DNA of 64,000 nt from positions 32,246,342 to 32,310,341 of the forward strand of contig CM070619.1 of the NCBI GenBank assembly GCA_036346255.1. The letters run 5' to 3'. The position numbers and the translations under genes were made by a program. Position 1 is the stretch's first letter; every line of letters starts with the position of its first letter. The notes beneath the pieces were generated by a model. The model had not been told where the DNA came from. It searched no databases and saw only the letters and a program-made list of their open reading frames with translations. Shown here piece after piece: positions 1 through 10,956 of this stretch. Origin of the DNA: Ampelocalamus luodianensis. Its lineage: Eukaryota; Streptophyta; Magnoliopsida; Poales; Poaceae.

Positions 1-440
1 GCGAATGAAGAATGCACCATGGCGAGATTTCTAGTCGGCATGAATCATGTCGCTGCGCATTGTCAATCACCATCCCTATAATGATATGATTGAGTTGTCG
101 CACCAAGCACGCCGGCCGAGCGACAAGTGATTGAAGATGCACGGTTCACGCCGCTCACGCCCTTCACCACCCAGACAGCCATATAACAACACCACCAAAC
201 AAGAGCACTCCGTGGAAGCAATTCGGCAATGCGCAGCCCGCAAGTAAGAAGTCGAGAGTACACCAGCCGGTGCGCCGACCGCGCGCGCCACGCTAGTGCG
301 ACTCGCCTATGGGGTCAACAGTCGTTCACGTGACATCATTTGCCACAAGTGCAAGGGTGTTGGCCATTTTCGAGGGACCGCCAAATGTCGAACTATGCTT
401 ATCACCGAGGATGGCGGTTATGTTTCACTAGTGATGACGA
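1..440 (+). pseudogene. Gag C-terminal remnant with zinc knuckle (CRM-like element)
   Basis: Broken frames give stretches such as TMARFLVGMN and YNDMIELSHQA, which resemble the Ty3 Gag region just before the nucleocapsid. A zinc-knuckle start, CHKCKGVGHF, follows near position 340. The canonical CX2CX4HX4C spacing is disturbed: the last Cys comes too late, in TAKC, probably through a small indel. Gag would form the virus-like particle and the knuckle would bind element RNA. At least two frame changes occur in the first 300 bases. The upstream part of gag is outside the window. Confidence 0.7.
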
Positions 441-599
441 GTCGCTCGATGCGCAACGAGTCTTGCACACCGATGACATAGAACAATGTGAGTGCGATCC
501 GAGTTTCCTAACACCGAGCAAGATTCCATTGTTTGCACGCCCAAGGTGCTTAGTGTGATGCCATCGCCGCCACTCGAACAATGCAATTTGTTTCGCACT

Positions 600-1060
600 T
601 GGGCGTAAGCTTGATAAGGGTAAGGTCGCAAAGTGATCATTGATGGCGGAAGTTGTCACAATTTGGCTAGCAAGGATATGTGTCATAAGTTGGGTTTGAA
701 GTACTTGCCGCATCCACGCCCTTATCATGTGCAATGGTTGAGCGACAAAGAGGAAGTGAAGGTGAACTATATGGTGCGAGTGACGCTTATTGGGAAGTAC
801 ACCGACACCGTGGATCGCGATGTTGTGCCTATGACGGTGTGTCACTTGCTCTTGGGACGGCCATGGCAATATGACCGTTTCATTGCTCATGATGGGCGTA
901 CAAATCGCTACACATTTCGATGGAATAATATGGATATCATCTTGAAGCCCTTACACCGCAATGATTGTGAATTCTTCAATGCGAAAATTGAGATGCACGT
1001 TGAGACCGCCAAAGAGCGAGAGAAGAATTTAGTGATGTTAGCCACCAAATCGAAATGAGA
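600..1060 (+). pseudogene. Aspartic protease domain (CRM-like element)
   Basis: An open stretch of about 140 codons starts with VIIDGGSCHNLAS, which corresponds to the retropepsin active-site region; D-G-G/D-S-G at this place is usual in this group. It continues through VVPMTVCHLLLGRPWQYD, the typical second half of plant Ty3 proteases with the LLGRPW signature. The protease would cut Gag-Pol into mature proteins. This is one of the least damaged parts of the element. The ATG at 633 falls in the active-site region and is not a genuine start, because the domain is part of a polyprotein. Confidence 0.85.
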
Positions 1061-1289
1061 GAATTCAAATAATATCCCAATTTGTGCACTTTGTACTATT
1101 GTACAAAGACGCCTTGCTTTCACTAACGACTTGTCTCTCTTCCTAGTGGTGTTGCTTGTGTTTTGCAGACTTCAGCGACGTCTTTCCAAACGAGGTACCA
1201 GTGGGCTACCACCAATTCGTGGGATAGAACATAAGATCGACTTGATTCCGTGAGCGCGCCAACCACCACCGCATCGCACCAATCCCGAG

Positions 1290-1885
1290 GAAACAAAGGA
1301 AATTCAGAAACAAGTACAAGAGCTTCTCTCCAAAAGGTATGTACGTGAAAGCTTAAGCCCTTGTGCTTTGTTCGTTATTTTAGTTCCTAAGAAAGATGGT
1401 TCATGGCGTATGTGCGTAGATTGTCGAGCGATTAATAATATCACAATTCGATATCGCCATTCTATACCTCGCTTAGATGATATGCTAGACGAATTGAGTG
1501 GTGTGTTATTTTTTCTAAGATAGATTTGCGCAGTGGTTACCATCAAGTTAGGATGCATGAAGGGGATGAGTGGAAACAGCATTTAAAACAAAATTTGGGT
1601 TGTATGAGTGGTTAGTCATGCCTTTTGGTTTAACTAATGCACCTAGTACATTCATGCGCTTAATGAATCATGTTTTAAGGCATTTGATTGGTAAATTTGT
1701 GGTTGTGTACTTTGATGATATTCTGATTTACATCATGTTGAATCAACACATAGACCATCTTAGACAAGTTCTACAAGTTTTATGTGAGGCTAGGTTATTC
1801 GGTAACTTAGAGAAGTGTACCTTTGCAAAGATCGTGTCATCTTTTGGGCTATGTTGTTTCGCACAGGAGTTGAAGTAGATGAGTC
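1290..1885 (+). pseudogene. Reverse transcriptase domain (CRM-like element)
   Basis: Fragments in two frames give the conserved plant Ty3 RT blocks: VPKKDGSWRMCVDCRAIN, then IPRLDDMLDELSG, then KTKFGLYEWLVMPFGL with TNAPSTFMRLMN, and YFDDILIY, which holds the catalytic Y-x-D-D. A frameshift near 1505 separates the fingers from the palm, and a second break near 1845 follows the FGL block. The enzyme would copy element RNA into cDNA in the particle. Active-site residues are present, but the frame is not continuous. Confidence 0.92.
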
Positions 1886-2485
1886 TAAAATTGAAGCGAT
1901 TAAAAATTGGCCAACTCCCGTGAATGTAAGTCGATTAGGAGCTTTCATGGTCTCACTGGTTTTATCTGCGCTTTGTGAAGGATTTTAGCACCATAGCTGC
2001 CCCTTTGAATGAACTTACTAAAAGAGTGTTGAATTTGTGTGGGGTAGCGCAAGACAATGCTTTTGCTGAACTTAAGAAACGCTGATCAAGCACCGTTGCT
2101 TGTTTTACCTGATTTCACTAAAATTTTGAAATTGAGTGTGATGCTAGTGGATTGGGTATTGGCGGTGTTTTAATGCAAGAGGGTAGACCGTAGCTTATTT
2201 TAGTGAGAAACTAAATGGTGCTCAATTGAATTATCCGGTCTATGACAAAGAGCTTTATGCTTTAGTGCGTGCGTTAGAAACTTGGCAACACTATTTATGG
2301 CCTAAAGAGTTTATTATTCATTCGATCATGAGGCATTAAAGTATTTAAAGGGTCAAGCAAACCTGAACCGTAGACATGCCAAATGGGTCGAATTCATTGA
2401 GTCGTTTCATTACATTGTAAAATATAAGAAGGGAAAGGAAAATGTGGTAGCCGATGCACTCTCTAGGAAAAGTGTGCTTTAACTC
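1885..2485 (+). pseudogene. RT connection and RNase H domain (CRM-like element)
   Basis: Short frames recover the connection region (DESKIEAIKNWPTPVNV, FVKDFSTIAAPLNELTK) and then RNase H: ECDASGLGIGGVLMQEGR, LNYPVYDKELYALVRALE and ENVVADALSR. The DASG Asp, the downstream E of YDKELYAL and the DALSR Asp are the expected metal ligands. Several 1-base indels break the frame, for example near 2190 and 2325. RNase H would degrade the RNA strand during cDNA synthesis. Confidence 0.85.
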
Positions 2486-2599
2486 AATTAGGAGTGCAAG
2501 TTCTGGTTTAGAGAGTTTGCGTGATTTATATGCTCATGACCATGATTTTTCCGCCTTATGCACATTGCAAAGAGGGAAAAGGTGGGATAAATTTCACAT

Positions 2600-3740
2600 C
2601 CATGATGGGTTTTGTTTCGCACTAACAAATTATGCGTTCTGCACTCCTCCGCGCTTGCTATTCATGCAGGAATCACATGCGGGTGGGTTGATGGGACATT
2701 TTGGACGTGAGAAGACGTTATCTATGCCGAGCGATCACTTTTATTGGCCTAAGATGAGGCGAGATGTAGAGAGGTATGTGCAACGGTGCATTACTTGCCA
2801 CAAAGCGAAATCAAAATTGAATCCACACGGTTTGTATACCCTCACCTGTTCCCAATGCACCATGGGAGGATATTAGTATGGATTTTGTTTTAGGATTACC
2901 TAGAACTAAGAGGGGAGTGATTCTGCTTTTTGTCGTTGTGGATCGTTTTTCAAAGATGGCACACTTTATTCGTGCCACAAGAGCGACGATGCGTCGCATA
3001 TTGCTAACTTGTTTTTCAGGAGATCGTGAGGCTACATGGCGTGCCACGCACTATTGTGTCGATCGTGACGCGGAAGTTCATGAGCTACTTTGGAAGACAC
3101 TTTGGGGTAAACCGGGACGGTTGTTATTCAAGACGACTTGTCATCCCCAAACCGATGGTCAAACGAGGTGGTGAACCGCACACTTTCGATGCTACTTCGG
3201 ACCATGATCAAGAAGAATCGCGCGAGTGGGAGGATTGTTTGCGCGACGTGGAATTCGCTTATAATCGGGCCATGCACTCCACTCACGCAGCTTGTGTCCT
3301 TTTGAGGTGGTGTATGGTTTCAAACCCTTTACGCCGCTTGATTTGCTGCCACTTCCAAGTCAACACCGTGTTCATATGGAGGCATCCAAGCGAGTGAGTA
3401 TGTGAAGAAATTGCATCTCAAAACAAAAGAGGAGATAGAGCGCAAGGTCAAGTCCTATGCCGAGAAGGCGAATAAGAAACTAAGAAGATGATTTTTCAAC
3501 CGTGTGATTTGGTTTGGGTGCACTACCGCAAGGATCGCTTTTAACGCCGCAAGTCTAAATTGCTGCCACGAGGTGATGGACCTTTCAAGGTGCTTGCAAA
3601 GATTAACGACAATGCCTACAAGATAGAGCTTTCCGCGATGACTATGGCGTGAGCTCTACTTTCAATGTCGCCGATTTATCACCTTTCTTTGGTGGTGATG
3701 ATCCAGCGCACGAGGACGACGCCTTTTCAAGAGGGGAGGA
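2600..3740 (+). pseudogene. Integrase (HHCC, catalytic core, C-terminal region; CRM-like element)
   Basis: The zinc-binding HHCC region is visible as ESHAGGLMGHFGREKTL followed by CITCHKAKS. The core begins at MDFVLGLPRTKRG (first catalytic Asp), followed by VDRFSKMAHFI. A shifted frame keeps a D-R-D-A block for the second Asp. In another frame, E-V-V-N-R-T-L near 3165 supplies the catalytic Glu. The C-terminal part reads WEDCLRDVEFAYNRAMHST, then VKSYAEKANKKL and LPRGDGPFKVLAKIND. At least five frame changes occur. The C-terminal tail runs through the purine tract into the LTR. Confidence 0.88.
3731..3740 (+). other. Polypurine tract of the CRM-like element
   Basis: The run GAGGGGAGGA lies directly before the LTR start TGATGAGG. 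This is the usual place for the RNase H-resistant primer of plus-strand DNA synthesis. The same purine-run-then-TGATGAGG arrangement recurs at 30541-30550 and 42851-42865, which supports the boundary. Confidence 0.82.
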
Positions 3741-4766
3741 TGATGAGGGCATCCCTAACACTTATACATCTTTCCGTATTGGTGGTCATACACATACCGA
3801 GGTGGGACGCCATACGTGACGCTACAAATAATTCAAGTACGAAGTGCATATTGGTCCACCGACGAGAGCAAGAGCTAAACTTCTAAATCAACAGTGCTTT
3901 TGTTTCTTAATGAATCTTCTATTGTCATTGATGAGAATTGGGTATTACCTCATGCAAATGTTTTGTGCATTCTCGTGTTTGAACATTGTGAAGCCTTTGG
4001 AACCAAGAGGAGGCGGAGTCAAAGCAATGGAGAGAAGCTCACGTGGGTCAACCAAGGGAGAAAAGCCCAAGAATTCAAGCCCAATTCGGATCTTCCACAA
4101 GTGCAACCGAAATTCATCTCGGAATCAACTCAAATTCAATTGATTCGTTCGGGACAGCCCAACAGGGCTGTAATAAAAGGCCATAACTTTTGCATACGGA
4201 GTCCGATTGGGGTGTTCTTGGACTTGTTTGAAAGCTTATTCAAGGCCCACACAATGGTTTTGGCCCCAGCTTCAGAAGACTTACGGTCGCGCCGCTATGG
4301 CCGAAACAATGTGACGGACTTAAGTTAGGTTTTCCTTTTTGTGTGTTTTAGGTCTTAGCCAGTTAGAGTTTGATTCGCATGTGTGGCGGCCCTAGGCCGT
4401 GCGTGAGTCATGGAGGGCGCCTTAAATACCCTTGCCCTCCCTTGTATCCATTAGACCAGTTTATTCATAAGATTGAAACATAGCTATTGCTTGTTCTTTC
4501 GACCCGAGTTCATGCGAGGACTTTGAGAGAGGACTAGGCGATCCAATTGTTCGTTTCGCAATTCAAGGTCAAGCCGCTGCTCCACCGGGAATCGGGACTT
4601 GGCGTTAAATCGCTCGTGGTCTCGACGAACAACTACCCGGTGTGTTGTGGGCGTATTCAAGAGTTGAGGGTTCGTGCATTGGCGCGAGTGTTCAGCTAGC
4701 GACATCGCCTACTTCGCATCAACTATCCACGGTTTCTCATCGAGAAGATCGGGCCTCCCCGTATCA
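3741..4766 (+). repeat. 3' LTR of the CRM-like element
   Basis: The start TGATGAGGGCATC and the end ...AGATCGGGCCTCCCCGTATCA match the ends of three other LTRs in this window (10957-11656, 13769-14766, 42865-43822). It contains the RARAKLL-type coding tail near 3860 and the phrase 'cggagtccgattggggtgttcttgga' near 4197, which recurs in the sibling LTRs. A TTAAATA box near 4422 is a candidate promoter element. The 5' target-site copy is outside the window, so the TSD cannot be tested. Confidence 0.85.
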
Positions 4767-5224
4767 TTCTCCTTCTTCTTAATCGGTGACAACGATGGAG
4801 ATCTCCCTCTCTTCTTGGACAGCACCAATGGAGGGGAAGGTTGGAGGATGAATGCTACAGCACCATGGTGCTACAAAGTGCACGTGCTAGAGGAGTAGGA
4901 GCAAGGAGGGAGAGGAGGCGGCAAAGTGGAGGAGGAGTAGGAGTGGGGCGGCTAGGTTTTGGGGGAAAGGTGCCTCCCTGGCCGGCCACCTATGGGCCTC
5001 ATGGGCCAAGCCTGAGCTCAGTTGTTGCGGTTTTACAAAAAACCCCTTCTCCTTCCTTGTTTTGATGTTTTGTCAAGGAAACATTCTCCGATTTAATTAT
5101 TCCTTCCCGATTTAATTATTCTCTCCCGACTAATTCCTTTCAAATACTTTTGGGCATGACTAATTCCTTTCGAATACTTTTGGGGCATTACTAATTCCTT
5201 TTGAATACTTTTGGGGGCATTACA
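4767..5224 (-). repeat. LTR fragment of the TGTAAT... long-LTR family (minus orientation)
   Basis: Read on the minus strand it starts TGTAATGCCCCC at 5224. It then shows the same order of signals as the LTRs at 47137-49996 and 53379-56239: a T/A-rich part with 'cccgatttaatta', a 'ggccggccac' and 'gggccaag' block, then a GA-rich tract. It is cut on the left by the CRM-like LTR, so the CRM-like element probably inserted into this LTR. It holds a three-copy ~31-bp tandem repeat. Confidence 0.65.
5129..5221. repeat. Three-copy ~31-bp tandem repeat
   Basis: The unit 'actaattcctttNNaatacttttggggcat' occurs three times head to tail, at about 5129, 5159 and 5190. The G run grows from 3 to 4 to 5. 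It lies at the outer edge of the minus-strand LTR fragment, immediately inside its terminal TGTAAT. Confidence 0.9.
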
Positions 5225-6874
5225 TTAGGTTCCGAAAAAAATCTTTGAACCTGAGTCTGATCCTCTGCAGCAAGAGCACATCCAGCAAGGCAAGCAGAGG
5301 TAGCATCATTTGATCATATTGCTCCTATTATTTTCAAAGTCTAATATATTATTTGCAAATTCTACGTATGTATTGCTATGTTGTTTTAAACTATTGTCGA
5401 TTAGTTGCCCTATTAGATGCATGATCTGTAGGTAAATATTTAACCTCTACTACTGAGCCTAGGATTATCTTGCTGTAATTTTGGGTTCGTTGGATGAGCC
5501 CTTGTCACTTAGTAGTTCACGAGTAATGTGCTTAGTCATGCTTAGCTACCGGTAGAAATGGGCGGTTATCGACTTGTCGATGACCTTGATCACACAAAAT
5601 GCTTATTATGACTTTATGATTTAGCCTTTGTGCTATGTTTAATTGTGAAAACTAAAAATAAATACAAAATGATTTGGACTTGGGCACAACGGTATGTTGG
5701 TGTGCTTTTGGGTGTGACTAGAATGGTGCCCGAGTCAACAAGGACCGAATTACTTGCGCCACCGTACTGAGTATTTTGTGTGCTAACCACACTAGAGGGA
5801 AATGAGACCTCTCTTGACTTAGTACCTTGGCGTGTGTTGGCTCCGAGTCACAGGGGGTCGCAGGAGGGATGGTGTTGGGAGCATTGTAGTTGTCCGAAAG
5901 CTTTACCCTTGATGGGTAGTTGTCTTTTGGCTTTACAATGTAAGCATATGAGTTTCTATCCATACGAGCGGCTCGAGTTGATACACAATATTGGAAACGT
6001 CTCGCAGGACTTAGCCGTGCTGGCATACCTTCAGAAGTGTGCTTATTGTGGCAAAAAGGCGGTCTGAAGTGTGGGTACATTGGTACACCACTGCAGGGTT
6101 AAATCTATTCGAATAGCCTCGTCCTAGGTTATGGACACGCTTGGATATGCCCCGTGAGAATTAGACTACAATATTTTAACTAAAATTTGATGGGTGGTAC
6201 GAATCGGGGATTCGTGCTATGTTGTGGTGGCTATTGGGTTAGTCACCTCTAGGTGGTTACTCTTGTTATTTATTGTACTTCGCTGTTATTTCAATGATTA
6301 AAAATGGATTTGACAAATTGCCTTCAATCTATTACATTATTGCAAATGAAAATTGTTTTATGCGTCCAATTAACCATATAACCATCTCCTTTGTTACAGC
6401 TTCCATGTAGCTATGTATAGGCTTGTTACTCGTAAGTCTTGCGAGTACATTATTGTACTCACCTGCATTGCTTCTTGTGTGCAGAGGAGGAAGTGGATCC
6501 CCAAGGGGTCTACTTCTATGAGTTTTGCTGCGGATCGTGCGACTAGCTTGGCGGCCCGGTCGGTTGCCTTGTGGGTGTGTAGCTAACCGGTCGTCTTTTG
6601 TTTATAGCCATCTTATGACGCTTTTGCTTTGGTGTCACTTTGTTACTTATTGTCATTTGGCCGGTCGACTCTTTTGTAACAACTCTATATTATGTATGTC
6701 TTTTGCTATACTTGTTATTATGTGATGCATGAAATTGATGCATGCTTTTGTAAAGATGTACGTGTGCTGCTATTCTAGGAAGCACATGTCCATCGAGGCA
6801 TGGTGTATTTTGTTTGTGATGCTAGAGCCAATGGAAGGCTAAGCATTACAAGCTAAATAAACCGGGGTCTCACA
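5225..6874 (+). repeat. 3' part of a long Ty3-type LTR (CTATTCGAATAG family)
   Basis: The segment contains 'agcaaggcaag', 'ggcggttatcgacttgtcgatgacc', 'gatgggtggtacgaatcggggattcgtgctatg' and the 12-bp palindrome CTATTCGAATAG at 6105. All recur in the same order, in forward or reverse, at 13006-22984, 16056-20865 and 30573-32800. It ends GGGGTCTCACA, where the sequence switches precisely to copia LTR sequence. It therefore looks like the end of an LTR inserted in the copia-1 5' LTR. The family resembles Tekay/Del-type chromoviruses from memory; no coding part is present. Confidence 0.75.
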
Positions 6875-7434
6875 CTCAAGCAAGGCGTAAGATAGATAAG
6901 AACCATAGAGAAGGCGAAGTTTGAGCAAAGGCCTTTGTGAAGGTATGTGCTCATGCCTCATCAATTATGTGAATTGATGATTGTGCGTATCGTGCGATGC
7001 TACATGATGGTTTGCTTGTTTGTGATGGTTATAGGACACCGGACTTAGGTCATGGTGTGGCGGACTAGATCGAGACTAGGTTAAGATAACCGAGGTCTAG
7101 AACGATCGAGGTGGTGCCGAAAGATGACTGAGGCTAGCAAGGTGGTTACAAGCTGAGAAGACAAGGAACTAGAGCAGAGGCTACCGGTGATGAACATGAT
7201 GGGAAGCAGCAAAGTGGACTAGGACTAGACTCAGGGAGGAGTTGAGGTCCAGACTAGGCTCTAGGAGGAGCTGAGGTCCTGAACGGTCAAGGAAGCCAGG
7301 TGCAGTCATGGTGAGACATGTGGTGCACCAAGTGACTTGGTCCCCATTGCAAGCGAGGATGGTTTGGTGGGATGCGAACGTATAAGAGGTTTGGCAGGAA
7401 GTCATTGAGGCCACATGGATGATGACCGAGCATG

Positions 7435-7575
7435 GCAGTTCAGTGCGACGGGTTGCATCAAGCGACGTGACAGTTCTGTGTGACAGGTTGCATCAAGCAG
7501 CGCGATAGTTCGTGTGACGGGTTACATCAAGCGGCACAACTTTTCATGTGATAGGTTGCATCAAGCGGCTCAGGG
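7435..7575 (+). repeat. U3 tandem repeat, four degenerate ~35-bp units
   Basis: Units of the form 'gttcNgtgtgacgggttgcatcaagcggc' repeat about every 35 bases, four times, ending about 80 bases before the TATA box. Shorter or decayed versions occur at the same place in the LTRs near 25477 and 37745, and a partial one near 61490. The position suggests promoter or enhancer repeats; that role is inference. Confidence 0.85.
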
Positions 7576-7653
7576 TTCGATGCAAGTGAAACCCGTTGTG
7601 TGTGGGCTTAACGGGTGCCCATTTAGGATGTCTCTCTAGAAGCTTGCCTCCAC

Positions 7654-7660
7654 TATAAAA
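7654..7660 (+). promoter_or_regulatory. TATA box of copia-1 LTR promoter
   Basis: TATAAAA lies in 'gcctccactataaaaggggaggg'. The same block is kept in the other three LTR copies (25648, 37931, and 61748 as TATAAAT). Transcription of the element would start some 25-35 bases downstream, which places the U3/R border near 7685-7695. Confidence 0.8.
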
Positions 7661-8436
7661 GGGGAGGGTGCTGGTTGTGCACCTCCCAACCCTCGTATTG
7701 AAGAAACCCTAATTTGTGTTTAGGGAGAGGAAAGTGGAGAGATAGGATTCTAGAGAGTTGGATTGACTGTGTGCTCAAGTGTTGAGCTTTTGTCCTCTAG
7801 GATGGTGTGGCTGTAAACCAACATCAATCTGAAATCAATCCAAGCAAGTTTCTTCAAGATGAGTCTCTTCTTGTTCTTCCTTACTCTTTTGTGATTTTGG
7901 GGCTTTCTGTGATGCTTCGGTTTCTGGTCTCGATATTGCTTGCTATGACATGTGGGAATGCATCTAGGATTATCTTGATCATATCTTACCCACGAGCAAG
8001 TTTTTGGATCATATTTTGGTTTTGACTCGGTTTTGAAGCAATCTTCACTCAAACCGAAAAAGGTCAGAACTTTGGCAATGATCTTTACGATCCATGACTG
8101 GAATAGGTTCCTGACATCCTAGAAAAGGTTTGTTTCAAGTTTTGTATAGTTTGGAGTTGTGGATCAAATCTTAGACCTTTTTGTGATCTTGCATTCTGAC
8201 TAATTTTACTATTCATCCGAGAGGTTCGACTGGCCAACTCATTTTGTCTTGAGTTTTTGGTGATTTTGGTTTGTTTTCTTTAGGGAGTTGATTGGATTCA
8301 ATACATGTCTTCCGCTATGCTTGTATATTGGAGTGAAAATCGTATTGGAGTGAAAATCGTATTGAATCCTATCAAGGTGCAAAAGAGACAATGCTCCTAT
8401 TCAGCCCCCCTCTAGTCGCCGTTTTGGTCCAACAAG

Positions 8437-8448
8437 TGGTATCAGAGT
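8437..8448 (+). other. Primer-binding site (initiator tRNA-Met) of copia-1
   Basis: TGGTATCAGAGT begins three bases after the LTR end 'ccaaca'. It matches 11 of 12 bases of TGGTATCAGAGC, the usual plant PBS complementary to the 3' end of initiator tRNA-Met. Minus-strand cDNA synthesis would start here. Confidence 0.93.
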
Positions 8449-8492
8449 CCGGTTAGTTCACTCTTTATCTTAACTAGTCACTGAACTTGGCG

Positions 8493-10440
8493 ATGGAGAA
8501 GTACTCCACCAAGCCGCATGTCTTCGATGGGCTCGACTATGCCTATTGGAAGAATCGCATGCGTGTCTACCTCTTAGAGCGAAGGTCAAGCCATATAGGA
8601 GGTTGTTCGAGTCCCGCTCGTTTTTCTCGAGGTTGCTACGCAGGCTTCAGTAGCCCTCTTAGCTAACAACCATAAGACAAAGAACCTCCTATATGTCGGG
8701 CTTCGTAGACAGGAGTATGATAGGATCTGTCATCTTAAGACCGCGCATGAGATTTGGCACACCATCGAAACCTACCATGAGGGTTCATCCCAAATCAAGC
8801 AAGTACGCCAGACGGTCTTTAAGCGAGAATACAATAAGTTTGAGATGCGTCCTGGAGAGAGCATCGATGATGTATTCACTCGCTTTCACAAGGTACTTAA
8901 TCAGTTGAGAGCTGTCAACATCGAGTATTCTCAGTCTGAGAATGCCAGCCACCTGTTGTCTACAATCAACACCGAGGAGTGGGAGATGAAGGCTACTGCC
9001 ATTGAGGAGAATGTCAATCTCTCTAATCTCACTTTGGAGTTACTCTATAGCAAGCTCAAGACTCATGAGATCAAGAGGGTTGATCATCCCAAGAAGGAAA
9101 ACATGGCTTTAGTAGCTGACCCTCTCAAGAAACTTCTGATGGCTCTTCTAAATCTTCATCTGGATTTTTAATTGCTTGTTTATCTACAATCCATGAAGAG
9201 GAACTTAAGACTATCCCTGAGCCTGAGTTAGCCCTTATAACCAAAAAGTTCACACAGGCCTATAACAATGTCAGAAACAAGAAGAGAGGTGGTCTTATGA
9301 CATGCTATGAGTGTGGAGAGCTCTACCACATCTGGAAACTGTCCCAAGCTTAAAGGGAAGAGCAGCCACAAGGAGGAGAAGGCTGCTTAGAGGAAGCCTC
9401 AAGGGAACAAGTCCAAGTTTGCTGCTGCCAAGCTCAGGAAGGCTACTCGCCGGGTTCTTGCCTCTTTTGGAGAGCAATCCATGAGCGAGGAGGACAAGGA
9501 GGAGGAGCTTCCCAAAGAGAAAAAGAAAGGGAAGGCAAAGGACTCTATTGACGTCGATGACATCGATGAGGTACTTCTATCCTATGAAGTTCTTTCTGCT
9601 AGATGTGATACCATGTATGAGCAACTGCTTAGCCACGATAAGGCATTAGAATTCACCATGGCTAGGAATAAGGAATTAGAATAACAAGTTGATAATCTAA
9701 TGCTAGAACTTGAAAATGCTAAGAACCTTGATGCTGATGAATGTTCATCCTGCCATGCTTACATTCTGAACTTGCTAAATTGCAAAATACTCATGATGTT
9801 GCCTTGCACCAACTAGAGAATGCTAGGATTGAGTTAATTGAAGTTAAAGCTGCTCCTTGTGAAAAATGCTTAGAATCTAGCAAGTTGGTTGCTTCTGATA
9901 AAGCCAAGTCTAGCTTGTGCTCTTTCTGCTTAGAACGTGAACATGAAGTAAAAGACATATTAGAAGCAGTTAGAGCTAAGTATGCCAAGCTTAAGGATAA
10001 GATTAAGTTTGCTCCTTGTGCTTCATGTGAAGCCCTCAAGCTTGAAATTATTGTTCATAAGGAGAAGCATGCTAGAGCCATTAAGGCTAAAACCTGTGAA
10101 TCATGTCTTAATCTTGAAAAAGAGAATGCTTATCTCAAGGATACACAAGAAAAATTCTCTAAAGGTAAGAAACAGTTAAACATGATTCTTGACAAGTCCA
10201 AAACTCCTTATAAGAAGCAAGGTTTAAGATACAACTTTTCCCAAGACAAATCCAAGCCAAATGTCAATCAAGTTTTGGAAAATGGCTTATTTGAGTCCAA
10301 AACCCAACCTGCTAAAACCCTTTTCAAATCTGCAGGTTTTGCCCAACCATCTGTTGAGTCAAAAGGTGTTTCTTCCAGTGGTACCATGTACCATTGCACC
10401 TATTACAAGAAGGATGGACATTTACTTGAGTTCTGTTAGT
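8493..10440 (+). pseudogene. Gag polyprotein of copia-1 (UBN2-like region, two zinc knuckles, coiled coil)
   Basis: The start ATG gives MEKYSTKPHVFDGLDYAYWK, the usual N-terminus of copia Gag. After frame breaks, VRQTVFKREYNKFEMRPGES and VFTRFHKVLNQLRAV form the capsid-like (UBN2/DUF4219 type) region. A first knuckle CYECGELYHIW near 9301 loses its last Cys to a frameshift. A long Lys/Glu-rich coiled coil with spaced CxxC pairs (CEKC, CSFC, CASC, CESC) fills about 9480-10200. A second knuckle, CTYYKKDGHLLEFC near 10395, has Tyr where the second Cys is expected. The extended coiled coil points to the SIRE/Maximus group. Stops at about 9172 and 9684 break the frame. Confidence 0.85.
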
Positions 10441-10740
10441 GTAGGTTGAAATATACTAAGAAAAATCTTGTTAGAATTTCATCTCATCAACCTAGAGTCT
10501 TTATGAGATATGGTCATCAACAAAAGAAGAAAACTAGACTATGATTTGTTTCACATGCTCATCATCATCATGTTCCTGAACAGAATGCATCTCATGCTCT
10601 TGTGATCATTACTCAGGATAGAACCTCAAGTAGGATCAAGGCTAGCAATTCTGCTTTGCATACTTCTCGCATACGTGTGTCTTAGTACTGGGTTCCCTAG
10701 TCTTGTTTAACTAACCCCAGTATTAAGACACATCGATCTT

Positions 10741-10956
10741 TTGTGTCTTGATTTTCAGGATTACCACGGAAGGGGGAAGAACACGTGGTTCGTCGACTCC
10801 TACTGTTCACACCACATGACTGGAGACCCAAGATGGTTCACCTCCTTCACGCGGTCAAAAGGTGATGACTTCATCACCTATGGAGATGATACACAAGGAC
10901 GGATTGAAGGAACGAGATCGATCTGGGTGAACGACAAGTTCATCCTTAAGGATGTC
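10741..10956 (+). pseudogene. Protease domain of copia-1, N-terminal part
   Basis: TWFVDSYCSHHMTGD is the copia protease active-site region, normally DSGCSRHMTGD. Here the catalytic D-S-G has become D-S-Y, which should abolish activity if the base call is right. The frame runs to KFILKDV, where a solo LTR interrupts it between target-site copies ATGTC. The matching downstream half starts at 11657. Confidence 0.85.

Larger units (their letters stand above)
1..4766 (+). mobile_element. Ty3/gypsy retrotransposon, CRM-like, 5'-truncated by window edge
   Basis: Domains run in the Ty3 order gag zinc knuckle, protease, RT, RNase H, integrase, then a purine tract and a 3' LTR. The LTR begins TGATGAGGGCATC, and the coding frame appears to run on into it: a GPPTRARAK-type motif lies inside the LTR. 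Both are traits I associate with the CRM clade of grass chromoviruses; the clade name is from memory. All domains carry frameshifts or stops, so the copy is dead as written. It sits inside another LTR (4767-5224), so it is the youngest layer of the left-hand nest. The 5' LTR and PBS lie outside the window. Confidence 0.88.
6875..8434 (+). repeat. 5' LTR of copia-1, 5'-truncated
   Basis: It matches the LTRs at 24255-26385, 36527-38683 and 60782-62616 from 'ctcaagcaaggcgtaag' to the end 'gtcgccgttttggtccaaca'. It is followed two bases later by a PBS. The first ~650 bp present in the sister LTRs is missing here, cut at the end of the CTATTCGAATAG-family LTR. It includes a TATA box and an upstream tandem repeat. 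Confidence 0.85.

Noticed and set aside
7435..7575. CRISPR-like or minisatellite locus
   Set aside because: Units are contiguous and sit upstream of a TATA box in an LTR that recurs four times. They are U3 repeats.
8437..8448. tRNA-related gene fragment
   Set aside because: Only the 12-base complement of the tRNA 3' end is present, next to an LTR end. It is a primer-binding site.
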